From positions 1-62,146 of IMG/VR virus record IMGVR_UViG_3300021091_000076: a stretch of DNA of 62,146 nt; one strand, written 5' to 3'. The notes under the pieces are model-generated. The model had not been told where the DNA came from. It ran no database searches and worked only from the letters and a program-made list of their open reading frames with translations. Source of the stretch: a virus. Position 1 is the first letter of the stretch; each line of letters starts with the position of its first letter. Below are positions 25,526-32,347 of this stretch, piece by piece. The position numbers and the translations under genes were made by a program.

Positions 25526-25528
25526 ATA
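25521..25528 (+). promoter_or_regulatory. Late promoter AATAAATA, leaderless spacing
   Basis: AATAAATA, then TACAT, then ATG (25534); it overlaps the gp16 stop codon. A 5-base spacer. Confidence 0.65.
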
Positions 25529-25533
25529 TACAT

Positions 25534-26046
25534 ATGAAAACTTTTAAAGAATACCTTTTTGAAAGCAAAAAAACCTATAGCTTTAAAATTAAAGTAGCGG
25601 GCGATTTGCCAGAATCTTTCCAAGAAAAACTAAAAACTTCATTAGATCGTTGCAGTGTAATGAAGTTATCAAAAACCGGCACTAGCCCTATACAATCATT
25701 GCCATTAGATTTTCCTACCAAGAAAAATTGTGAAGTTCATATGTTTGAAGTAACCTGTGAATACCCAATTACTGCTCCTGAAATCGCATTAGATGTTAAA
25801 TCTATGGGCATCGATGATGAAAGTTTTAGAGTACGGGGCAGCGACGAACCTTACGAAGAAGAAGTAGTGCAGGAAGTAGCTAAAATCAATCACAAAGATT
25901 ATTTCGGTGCTGATTTTAACAAAGGATTTCTTAAAGAGTTAAGCAAGACGGCCAAACAGCGTCAAAAAGATGGCGTACAAACAGAATACAAGTTGCCTAA
26001 GGCCAAACAAGATAAAGCAGGTGCAAAAAGCGCCTTAGGGAGTTAA
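25534..26046 (+). CDS. Putative internal head protein with capsid-targeting-like N-terminus (170 aa)
   Basis: The first residues 'MKTFKEYLFES' are strikingly like the T4 capsid-targeting peptide of internal head proteins ('MKTYQEFI.E'), including the LxE cleavage position ('YLFE'). The mature part has an alpha/beta domain ('YSFKIKVAGDLPESFQEKLKTSLDRC', 'KNCEVHMFEVTCEYPITAPEIALDVKSMGI') and a basic Lys-rich tail. I infer a protein packaged in the prohead and processed by the gp21-type protease. The alternative is an unrelated conserved structural protein. It has its own leaderless-type late promoter. Confidence 0.6.
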   Translation: MKTFKEYLFESKKTYSFKIKVAGDLPESFQEKLKTSLDRCSVMKLSKTGTSPIQSLPLDFPTKKNCEVHMFEVTCEYPITAPEIALDVKSMGIDDESFRVRGSDEPYEEEVVQEVAKINHKDYFGADFNKGFLKELSKTAKQRQKDGVQTEYKLPKAKQDKAGAKSALGS

Positions 26047-26047
26047 C

Positions 26048-26719
26048 ATGAATTTTCAACAACTATTAGCCAAGATGCAACAATTAGATCAACCTGTGGC
26101 CGAAACTATTCCTGCAGAAAACTGCGGTAGTCCAATGCCAGGTATGCAGTCTCCAATGGATCAACCTCCTCCTGCACATCCTAGTCTAAGCATTAATTTA
26201 AATGCTCAGGGAATGGACAACATCGAACAGATCATGAAATTGGTAGCTAAGGTCAATCCAGATATGGCGAAACCAGACATGCCTCCGTTACCATCGGTGA
26301 GCCCAGAAACTAGCATCATGAGTATCAAACCAGAAATGCCTCCCATCAAGATGCTGCCTGACTTAGATAAAGAAGGCGATCATCCTGAACCAGATGCAGA
26401 TAATAAAATCGATATCATTCAAAAATCTATGGGAGATGTTGACGGTGATGGTGACCACGATATGGACGACCATGACGCTGAAGACGACGAAAAGAAAAAA
26501 GACGAGTGGGCTAACGGTCTAGCCGGACATGATGATGTAGATTACAAAGGCATGGATGCTGCTGTTCCCGACGGCAACGATTTGCATAAACCAAAGAAAA
26601 GTTACAGTGACAGGCCATATAGAGGAGATAATCCTATGGCTGCAGAAGGCACAGATCTACGTTCACAGATTCGTGCAGAATTATTAAGAAGATTAAACGA
26701 GTCAAAGGGAGTTAAATAA
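26048..26719 (+). CDS. Acidic Pro/Met/Asp-rich protein (223 aa)
   Basis: The N-terminus 'MNFQQLLAKMQQLDQP' is followed by a Pro/Met-rich linker with little predicted structure, then an Asp-rich stretch 'DVDGDGDHDMDDHDAEDD' that resembles calcium-binding DxDGDxD loops. The C-terminus is a charged helix 'LRSQIRAELLRRLNESKGVK'. Similar proteins lie near terminase in aquatic T4-like phages, function unknown. An acidic, disordered protein with a helical end would fit a scaffold or core component (inference). Confidence 0.6.
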   Translation: MNFQQLLAKMQQLDQPVAETIPAENCGSPMPGMQSPMDQPPPAHPSLSINLNAQGMDNIEQIMKLVAKVNPDMAKPDMPPLPSVSPETSIMSIKPEMPPIKMLPDLDKEGDHPEPDADNKIDIIQKSMGDVDGDGDHDMDDHDAEDDEKKKDEWANGLAGHDDVDYKGMDAAVPDGNDLHKPKKSYSDRPYRGDNPMAAEGTDLRSQIRAELLRRLNESKGVK

Positions 26720-27075
26720 TGGCGGCATTCACTAGAGTAAACGGTCTAAGAAATACCGTAGGAACATTATATATGGATAATTGTAATATGTTTGTTATCC
26801 AGGTACAGAACGTTTCTAACAGTAACAGAGATCTTCGCGCTGAAGATGATGCTGTAGACGAAGCTGTAGAATTTCTAGTCAAAGAATTAAACCCATTGGC
26901 ATTTTTTGTAGTAGATGCAGCCACTGGTCTAGTCTATGTGGTTATGGACAAAAATGTCTCCAGTGCAGCCGAGTTACAAACACGTATTCGTAACATGGGA
27001 TCATCAGTAGGTGTTAACGCTGTCGATTTTAGAGGTACAGACGTAACTCTAGCTACTTCGTTAACATTAGCCTAA
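26719..27075 (+). CDS. Small putative virion protein upstream of gp17 (118 aa)
   Basis: A compact alpha/beta protein: 'NTVGTLYMDNCNMFVIQVQNVS', a helix 'EDDAVDEAVEFLVKELNPLAFFVVDAATGLVYVVMDKNVSSAAELQTRIRNMG', then a Thr/Val-rich end. It shares a base with the previous stop (TAATG) and ends at a strong terminator, so it closes the gp16-led operon. No family recognised; head decoration or completion is possible by position. Confidence 0.6.
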   Translation: MAAFTRVNGLRNTVGTLYMDNCNMFVIQVQNVSNSNRDLRAEDDAVDEAVEFLVKELNPLAFFVVDAATGLVYVVMDKNVSSAAELQTRIRNMGSSVGVNAVDFRGTDVTLATSLTLA

Positions 27076-27090
27076 GTTAATCAACTTCAA

Positions 27091-27116
27091 ATAGGGCCGG
27101 AAGGCCCTATTTTTTT
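27091..27116 (+). terminator. Rho-independent terminator before gp17
   Basis: ATAGGGCC, a GGAA tetraloop, then GGCCCTAT and at least six T. It separates the gp16 transcript from the gp17 promoter that follows directly. Confidence 0.92.
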
Positions 27117-27118
27117 CA

Positions 27119-27125
27119 TTAAATA
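27119..27125 (+). promoter_or_regulatory. Late promoter TTAAATA, leaderless spacing
   Basis: TTAAATA, then AGAGT, then ATG (27131). A 5-base spacer; it overlaps the end of the terminator's T-run region. Confidence 0.6.
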
Positions 27126-27130
27126 AGAGT

Positions 27131-28717
27131 ATGGCAAAAAGTCTAGACGGTAATTTAATTAAAAAAGCTCACGCCCCTCAAAAATACACACTTGAGGAAG
27201 TCAAGCATCTTGAAGCATGTATGGATCCAAATGACGGACCTCTGTACTTCATGAAAAATTTTTTAAAGATACAACATCCGACTAGAGGATCAATTTCATT
27301 CGCACCGTATGAATATCAAGTAAGATTAATAGAGGCATATCATAATCATAAAGATGTTATAGCAATGCTACCAAGACAGATGGGAAAAACTACCTGTGCT
27401 GTAGGATATCTTTTATGGTTTACACAATTTGTTCCTGAATCGCAAATTCTAATCGCTGCCCACAAATATGAAGGTGCGCAAGATATAATGAATCGCTATC
27501 GATTTGGATATGAAAATCTACCTGACTTTATCCGTGCCGGTGTTTACAGTTATAATCGTAATACGATTGAATACGACAATGGTTGTAGAATACAAGCAAC
27601 AACAACTACAGAAAACACAGGTCGTGGTAAATCATTATCACTGATTTACTGCGACGAGTTCGCATTTGTGCAGCCGCCAGAAAAAGCCAAAGAATTCTGG
27701 ACAGCACTATCGCCAACATTATCTACAGGCGGCCGTGCTATAATCACATCTACTCCAAACTCGGACGAGGATCAATTCGCAATGATCTGGACCGAAGCAA
27801 ACAATAAATTTGACGAGTATGGTAATGAACAAGAATTAGGTGTCAATGGATTCTTTTCTTATTATGCACACTGGCACGAGCATCCTGACAGAGATGAAAA
27901 CTGGGCAAAGACTGAGAGAGCTAAGATTGGCGAAGAGCGTTTTCGTAGAGAATTCGATTGTGAATTCTTGATTTTTGATGAAACCCTTATAAATGCAGTC
28001 AAACTTGCGGATTTAAAAGGTATAGAACCAACATTGACCATGGGTCAAACTCGTTGGTATAAAGACATTGATCCTAGGGCCACTTATTTGGTTGCTTTAG
28101 ATCCATCTATGGGAACTGGCGGAGACTATTCTGCTATACAGGTTTTTGAAATGCCGTCCATGATTCAGGTAGCAGAGTGGCACCATAATCTTACGCCAGT
28201 ACAGAATCAGACTAAACATCTGCGTGAAATTTGTAAGTACATACAGGATAGAGGAGCAGAAAAAGGCGGGCATCCCCAGATTTATTATTCTGTAGAAAAT
28301 AATACAGTTGGTGAAAGTGCGTTAGTGTGTATACAAAATATAGGAGAAGAAAATATTCCTGGTCTTTTCCTTAGCGAACCTATACGTAAAGGTCATGTCC
28401 GAAGATTCCGAAAGGGTTTTAATACTACACACAAAAGCAAAATAGCTGCATGTAGTCAATTCAAACACATGCTAGAAACAAATAAAATGACCATTTATAG
28501 CAAACCCTTTATATCAGAGCTAAAAAATTACGTAGCTAACGGTATAGGATTTAGGGCTAAAACAGGAGAAAACGACGATTTAATTTCGTCAGTTTTATTA
28601 ATCGTAAGAATGGCCGGGATACTTAGTGATTGGGATCCTAAAATCTATGAAAAAATGACAGACAAACTCACCGAAGATCAAATGCCAATGCCTATATTCG
28701 TAAGCACAGGATTTTGA
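27131..28717 (+). CDS. 17: Terminase large subunit gp17 (packaging ATPase/nuclease)
   Basis: The ATPase Walker A is 'PRQMGKT' (residues 81-87), and Walker B with the catalytic Glu is 'LIYCDEFAF' (near 175), followed by the coupling-motif-like 'AIITSTPNSDED'. The C-terminal RNase H-like nuclease begins 'YLVALDPSMGTGGDYSAIQVFE' (Asp near 324) and includes 'YYSVENNTVGESAL' and 'NDDLISSVLLIVRM'. It drives DNA into the prohead through the portal and cuts concatemers. At 528 residues it is shorter than T4 gp17 (610). The ATG has no ribosome binding site, but a late promoter lies 5 bases upstream. Confidence 0.95.
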   Translation: MAKSLDGNLIKKAHAPQKYTLEEVKHLEACMDPNDGPLYFMKNFLKIQHPTRGSISFAPYEYQVRLIEAYHNHKDVIAMLPRQMGKTTCAVGYLLWFTQFVPESQILIAAHKYEGAQDIMNRYRFGYENLPDFIRAGVYSYNRNTIEYDNGCRIQATTTTENTGRGKSLSLIYCDEFAFVQPPEKAKEFWTALSPTLSTGGRAIITSTPNSDEDQFAMIWTEANNKFDEYGNEQELGVNGFFSYYAHWHEHPDRDENWAKTERAKIGEERFRREFDCEFLIFDETLINAVKLADLKGIEPTLTMGQTRWYKDIDPRATYLVALDPSMGTGGDYSAIQVFEMPSMIQVAEWHHNLTPVQNQTKHLREICKYIQDRGAEKGGHPQIYYSVENNTVGESALVCIQNIGEENIPGLFLSEPIRKGHVRRFRKGFNTTHKSKIAACSQFKHMLETNKMTIYSKPFISELKNYVANGIGFRAKTGENDDLISSVLLIVRMAGILSDWDPKIYEKMTDKLTEDQMPMPIFVSTGF

Positions 28718-28724
28718 ATAAATA
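28717..28724 (+). promoter_or_regulatory. Late promoter AATAAATA, leaderless spacing
   Basis: AATAAATA, then CAACT, then ATG (28730). It overlaps the last base of the gp17 stop codon, so the two genes are transcribed separately as well as together. Confidence 0.65.
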
Positions 28725-28729
28725 CAACT

Positions 28730-30460
28730 ATGGATGCAACTAACAATATCGCCACCGATTTATTTTATAAAATTAGAAGCAGATTTCAAGGCCTTAAATT
28801 AGGCAATGAAATGGGCCAAATCACCATTAATCCTGAAGGAGCACGGTTTTTTGATTTTGATTACATGGAAGGTGAAACGCCTATAGGGCATGTCAGTATT
28901 AGTCTAGCAGAACCTAATTCTATGAAAGTGTATTTCAGTTCGGGCATTACAGAATCAATGGACGGCAATCAAAAAGATAACTGGTACGGTTTTTTAAAAG
29001 AACTGCGCTCTTTTGCCAAAAGAAGATTAATGGCATTCGATACCAGAGATATTGCCAAAGACAATTTAGATCAAAGAGATTATGCTTTTTTAAGCCAACA
29101 TAATCAACCACAAAAACAAACACAGGATACAATCGTGAAACCCGTTGGAGAATCAATTATGAGTGAAAGTGCTATGTACGGTAGCAAGACTATGAGCTAT
29201 CAGAAATTAATGGATACAAGATTAATTATTAAGCACAGCAAAACATTAACAGATGATCAGCAACCAGGAGCAAGAACTAGAAATATTTCTGCACTTTTTG
29301 TTGAAAATCAAGACGGTGAGAGGTTTAAATATCCATTCATTCATTTGGCCGGTGCTCGAGCTATGCAACGCCATGTGGCCAATGGCGGACTTCCTTACGA
29401 CGAGCTAGGAAAGAGTATAGTACAAATGAGTGAAGAAATAGCACAGCTAAAAAGTTTTTCAAATTATGTTGTTCGAAACGATCTAATGAATTATGAAACA
29501 AATTCTATAGTTGAAAAATCTACTCAGGCATTAGATCAATTAAGAGAACAAATTAAGGCATTGAGTAAACAAGGTTATTATGCAGCATATAAGGAATCTT
29601 TTCAAACACAACAGCCTGTTGACATTCCAGAAGACGTAATTGAAGATTACACAGAAAAATTTACAGTAAGAAATTTTAAAGAAGACATCAAATCCGTTTT
29701 TCCTGTTTTATATAAATTGATGCAGGAAAATAACACCATAGGCTACGACGACATAGTCGCTATGACAACAGAAGAATCAGTAAATGACACAGCCGAAGTT
29801 GTTTTTAACGAAGAAGATAGTTTTGATCGTTTTGAATCTTGGGTAATGAGCCTAGGAGAAGAATCGGCAATTACCAGCGGCGATAATGAAGAGCAGCAGG
29901 CAGCACTACAAAAATTGCAAGAATTAGTAAAACAACATTTTCCTGCAGGCGTAGACGGAAGCAATGCTATTCAAAGTCTCAAAGGCATCATAGAAGATCC
30001 ACAATTATTCAAACAAATCAAAGATCAAAGTAAAGAAGATCCAGACGGCTGCGTCAGAGGTTTGGTCAAAGATTGGTTAGAATCAAATGCACCAGAAGTA
30101 GTAGATCAATTAGACTTCGGTGATTTCGTAGATGAACCAAAAGACGGTAAAGACAGCGATCAAGATGAAGAACCAACAGCAGGATTTGGTGCAGATCAAG
30201 AAGAAAAAGAATCTTCAGAAATGCAACAAAAAACCAGCGTACAAGATCTAGCAGAATTTATTCACAGTTTTTATGATCGTGATTCGGGAACATTCCCCAA
30301 AGGCCCAGAAGGCGTTTGCACAATGGTAGGCAAGAAGTTTGGTGAACAGGCAGAACAAGTTGCAAGAAAATTTGTAGAAAGAATGGCACCACAACAAAAT
30401 ACTAATCAAAATCCAGAGCTAGCCGAACTAGCAAGAATTAAAGAACTATCGGGCTTTTAA
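28730..30460 (+). CDS. Large acidic late protein (576 aa), putative virion/scaffold-type
   Basis: The N-terminal domain (to about 120) has 'YMEGETPIGHVSISLAEPNSMKVYFSSGI' and 'WYGFLKELRSFAKRRLMAFDTRDI'. A middle helical region follows ('MSYQKLMDTRLIIKHSKTLTDDQQPGARTRNISALFVENQDGERFKYP'). The C-terminal third is very acidic ('DFVDEPKDGKDSDQDEEPTAGFGADQEEKE') and ends 'ARIKELSGF', an ending I associate with aquatic T4-like phage proteins. Proteins of this layout follow gp17 in some marine T4-like phages and are usually unannotated. Late promoter and position suggest a virion or assembly role. Confidence 0.7.
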   Translation: MDATNNIATDLFYKIRSRFQGLKLGNEMGQITINPEGARFFDFDYMEGETPIGHVSISLAEPNSMKVYFSSGITESMDGNQKDNWYGFLKELRSFAKRRLMAFDTRDIAKDNLDQRDYAFLSQHNQPQKQTQDTIVKPVGESIMSESAMYGSKTMSYQKLMDTRLIIKHSKTLTDDQQPGARTRNISALFVENQDGERFKYPFIHLAGARAMQRHVANGGLPYDELGKSIVQMSEEIAQLKSFSNYVVRNDLMNYETNSIVEKSTQALDQLREQIKALSKQGYYAAYKESFQTQQPVDIPEDVIEDYTEKFTVRNFKEDIKSVFPVLYKLMQENNTIGYDDIVAMTTEESVNDTAEVVFNEEDSFDRFESWVMSLGEESAITSGDNEEQQAALQKLQELVKQHFPAGVDGSNAIQSLKGIIEDPQLFKQIKDQSKEDPDGCVRGLVKDWLESNAPEVVDQLDFGDFVDEPKDGKDSDQDEEPTAGFGADQEEKESSEMQQKTSVQDLAEFIHSFYDRDSGTFPKGPEGVCTMVGKKFGEQAEQVARKFVERMAPQQNTNQNPELAELARIKELSGF

Positions 30461-30480
30461 ATTTTTTTTTAAATAAATTA

Positions 30481-30504
30481 AAATGGGCACTTTGGTGCCC
30501 ATTT
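30481..30504 (+). terminator. Hairpin terminator after the large acidic protein
   Basis: AAATGGGCAC, a TTTG loop, then GTGCCCATTT: a perfect 10-bp stem. Its T-run is short (ATTTCC), so termination may be partial. The rest of 30461-30595 holds an A/T-rich stretch, a small ACAGC/GCTGT hairpin (30557-30572) and AAAAGGAG before the next ATG. Confidence 0.7.
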
Positions 30505-30595
30505 CCTTGGCCAGAAAGCCAACGTAAGTTTTTGTAAGGCGTTATATATATACGCACAGCAATTTCGCTGTCGTTAATTTTAAAAGGAGATTTCT

Positions 30596-30781
30596 ATGAA
30601 ATCAGCATTAGTACTAGTCGCATCCCTATTTGCAGTATCCGCATTCGCACAAGCACCAGCTGCCCCAGCAAAGAAAGAAGAAGCCAAGCCAGCCGTAGCC
30701 GCACCTGCCGCTAAGAAAGACGAGAAGAAGGTCGAGCCTGCCAAAAGCGACGCTAAAAAAGCCGAGCCTGCTAAGAAGTAA
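30596..30781 (+). CDS. Exported Ala/Lys/Pro-rich peptide (61 aa)
   Basis: A clear Sec signal peptide 'MKSALVLVASLFAVSAFA' with a signal peptidase I site AFA at residues 16-18 is followed by about 43 residues composed almost only of A, K, P, E, D and V ('KKEEAKPAVAAPAAKKDEKK'). A strong AAAAGGAG site precedes the ATG. The mature peptide would be a disordered, highly charged periplasmic chain. Similar short exported peptides are common in Betaproteobacteria (general recollection), so host origin is possible. The function in a phage is unknown. Confidence 0.75.
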   Translation: MKSALVLVASLFAVSAFAQAPAAPAKKEEAKPAVAAPAAKKDEKKVEPAKSDAKKAEPAKK

Positions 30782-30824
30782 TCCAACTCGAATAGTTGTT
30801 CTAATATTTGATGATTGTGAAATC

Positions 30825-30974
30825 GTGTACGTATTTGAAGATGCAGTACATCGAAGCTACAGCAGACCAAAATTAGAAGAACTGGCCGAAGATGATCTTC
30901 CTGAATATATCAAGTGGAGATTATTCTTAGCTAGACAACTAGCTCTTTTACAATATAAAAAAATCCACGGTTAA
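30825..30974 (+). CDS. Small conserved-looking ORF (49 aa), unclear start
   Basis: The open frame reads 'VYVFEDAVHRSYSRPKLEEL' then 'AEDDLPEYIKWRLFLARQLA' and ends '...ALLQYKKIHG'. It looks like a real, compact phage protein of a type I recall from T4-like cyanophages. GTG at 30825 is the first standard start, but the protein-like sequence continues upstream in frame ('IVVLIFDDCEI', from about 30792) with no ATG, GTG or TTG. An ATA start, or a frameshift from the preceding gene, are alternatives. Its stop codon lies in the loop of a terminator hairpin. Confidence 0.5.
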   Translation: MYVFEDAVHRSYSRPKLEELAEDDLPEYIKWRLFLARQLALLQYKKIHG

Positions 30975-30989
30975 TCCGTGGATTTTTTT
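30957..30989 (+). terminator. Strong terminator containing the stop codon of the small ORF
   Basis: An A-run, ATCCACGG (30963-30970), loop TTAAT, CCGTGGAT (30976-30983) and a T-run. The stop TAA (30972-30974) sits in the loop, so ribosomes finishing the small ORF would cover the hairpin. Confidence 0.9.
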
Positions 30990-31023
30990 GGTGAATTTAT
31001 TTTCAGTTTTGATTAACAATCTA

Positions 31024-31064
31024 TTGCAAAAGCTAAATAAAAAGCGCATAATATATGTTATGCG
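31024..31064 (+). promoter_or_regulatory. Dual promoter and inverted repeat upstream of gp32
   Basis: TTGCAA (31024-31029), 17 bases, then CATAAT (31047-31052): a sigma70-type promoter. A late-type CTAAATA (31033-31039) lies inside its spacer. An inverted repeat CGCATAA (31045-31051) / TTATGCG (31058-31064) straddles the -10 and start region and could act as an operator or, in transcripts from the late element, as a leader hairpin. T4 gp32 is autoregulated through its leader. AAGGAGG at 31098-31104 precedes the ATG. Confidence 0.6.
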
Positions 31065-31111
31065 AAAGGCATATAACAGTCATTTACACAAAGGCATAAG
31101 GAGGCTATAAA

Positions 31112-32092
31112 ATGGCAACACTAGCAGAAATTCGTGCTAAACTTCAAGAAGCACAAAACAAGAGCACAGGCTCTACATCAAGCGGCGGCGACAACGCAAT
31201 TTACCCCCACTGGAACATGCAAGAAGGCAAAGAAGCCGTAGTACGTTTCTTACCTGACGGTAATACCAACAACACTTTCTTCTGGGTAGAACGTGCGATG
31301 ATTAAATTAGAATTCGCAGGCGTCAAGGGAGAAACCGATAATCGTAAAGTACAGGTGCAAGTACCATGTGTAGAAATGTACAACGATGGATCAGTATGTC
31401 CTATTCTATCAGAAGTACGTGGTTGGTTCAAAGACAAGAGTCTTGAAGAAATGGGTCGTAAGTATTGGAAGAAACGTTCGTATATCTTCCAAGGTTTTGT
31501 AGTTGAAGATGCTCTCAAAGAAGAAAAGACCCCAGAAAATCCTATCCGTAGATTTATCATCGGTCCTCAGATTTATCAAATCATCCGTTCAGCATTGATG
31601 GACCCAGAGTTGGAAGAGTTGCCAACCGACTACCTCCGTGGTGTTGACTTCCGTATCGCAAAAACCAGCAAAGGTGGTTTCGCTGATTACTCTACTTCTA
31701 AATGGAGTCGTCGCGAACGTACACTAACTGACGCTGAAAAAGCAGCCGTAGGCCAATATAGTCTATTTAATCTTTCAGATTTCCTACCTAAGAAACCAAC
31801 CGATGTTGAACTTAAGGTTATGAAGGAAATGTTTGAAGCCTCGGTTAACGGAGAAGCCTATGACATGGATCGTTGGGGCCAATATTTTAAACCTGCGGGC
31901 ATGAATGCTGCCACAGGCGATCCTAATAAACCAGTTGCCAAACCTGCACCAACAGCCAGCGAAGAAGAAGCACCCTGGGAAGAACCAGCAGTCGCAGCTC
32001 CAGCAGTAAAGCCGGCGGCCCCTGCAGCTTCAACAGAAAGTGCTAGTCGTGCGCAAGATATCCTTGCCATGATTCGCAATCGTCAAAAGTAA
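31112..32092 (+). CDS. 32: Single-stranded DNA binding protein gp32
   Basis: The 326-residue protein (T4 gp32: 301) has a basic N-terminal oligomerisation segment and an OB-fold core with 'VQVPCVEMYNDGSVCPILSEVRGWFKDK', 'RKYWKKRSYIFQGFVVED' and 'NPIRRFIIGPQIYQIIRSAL'. 'WSRRERTLTDAEKAA' and 'LSDFLPKKP' follow. The C-terminal tail is acidic then Ala/Pro-rich ('EEEAPWEEPAVAAPA') and ends 'DILAMIRNRQK', in place of the all-acidic T4 tail that recruits replication partners. It coats ssDNA during replication and recombination and precedes uvsX/uvsY. Confidence 0.92.
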   Translation: MATLAEIRAKLQEAQNKSTGSTSSGGDNAIYPHWNMQEGKEAVVRFLPDGNTNNTFFWVERAMIKLEFAGVKGETDNRKVQVQVPCVEMYNDGSVCPILSEVRGWFKDKSLEEMGRKYWKKRSYIFQGFVVEDALKEEKTPENPIRRFIIGPQIYQIIRSALMDPELEELPTDYLRGVDFRIAKTSKGGFADYSTSKWSRRERTLTDAEKAAVGQYSLFNLSDFLPKKPTDVELKVMKEMFEASVNGEAYDMDRWGQYFKPAGMNAATGDPNKPVAKPAPTASEEEAPWEEPAVAAPAVKPAAPAASTESASRAQDILAMIRNRQK

Positions 32093-32103
32093 TAACTAAA
32101 CTC

Positions 32104-32131
32104 GAGAGTACGGGCTAATGTCCGTACTCTC
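32104..32131 (+). terminator. Hairpin between gp32 and downstream genes
   Basis: GAGAGTACGG and CCGTACTCTC form a perfect 10-bp stem with an 8-base loop. No T-run follows, so it looks like an mRNA-stabilising or attenuating hairpin that could uncouple gp32 level from uvsX. Confidence 0.7.
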
Positions 32132-32153
32132 TAACCATTACAGGAGAATAAAA

Positions 32154-32345
32154 ATGGCAAAATTAGACAAACTAGCAAAAGTTAGTGAACAGATCACACT
32201 CAATCGTTACGACAACGGTTGGATGATTGAAATTGGTGGTAGAGATAAAAAAGAAGAATGGAAAAACACTAAAACAATGTGCAACACTGAAGAAGAAGTA
32301 CTTGCAGTTATCCAAGAGTGGAATTCTAAGGATTTGGAAAGTTAA
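32154..32345 (+). CDS. Small protein between gp32 and uvsX (63 aa)
   Basis: I start it at 32154, which has AGGAG about 8 bases upstream, instead of the in-frame codon at 32118 that lies inside the hairpin. The protein is charged, with a central strand pair ('ITLNRYDNGWMIEIGGRDKKEEWKNTK') and a C-terminal helix ('TEEEVLAVIQEWNSKDLES'). It reads like a small regulatory or accessory factor; no family recognised. It is two bases from uvsX and surely co-transcribed. Confidence 0.65.
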   Translation: MAKLDKLAKVSEQITLNRYDNGWMIEIGGRDKKEEWKNTKTMCNTEEEVLAVIQEWNSKDLES

Positions 32346-32347
32346 TC

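Noticed and set aside
30461-31111. tRNA or structured RNA genes in the longest gaps
   Set aside because: The hairpins found are terminators and leader structures; no cloverleaf or CCA-type end is visible.
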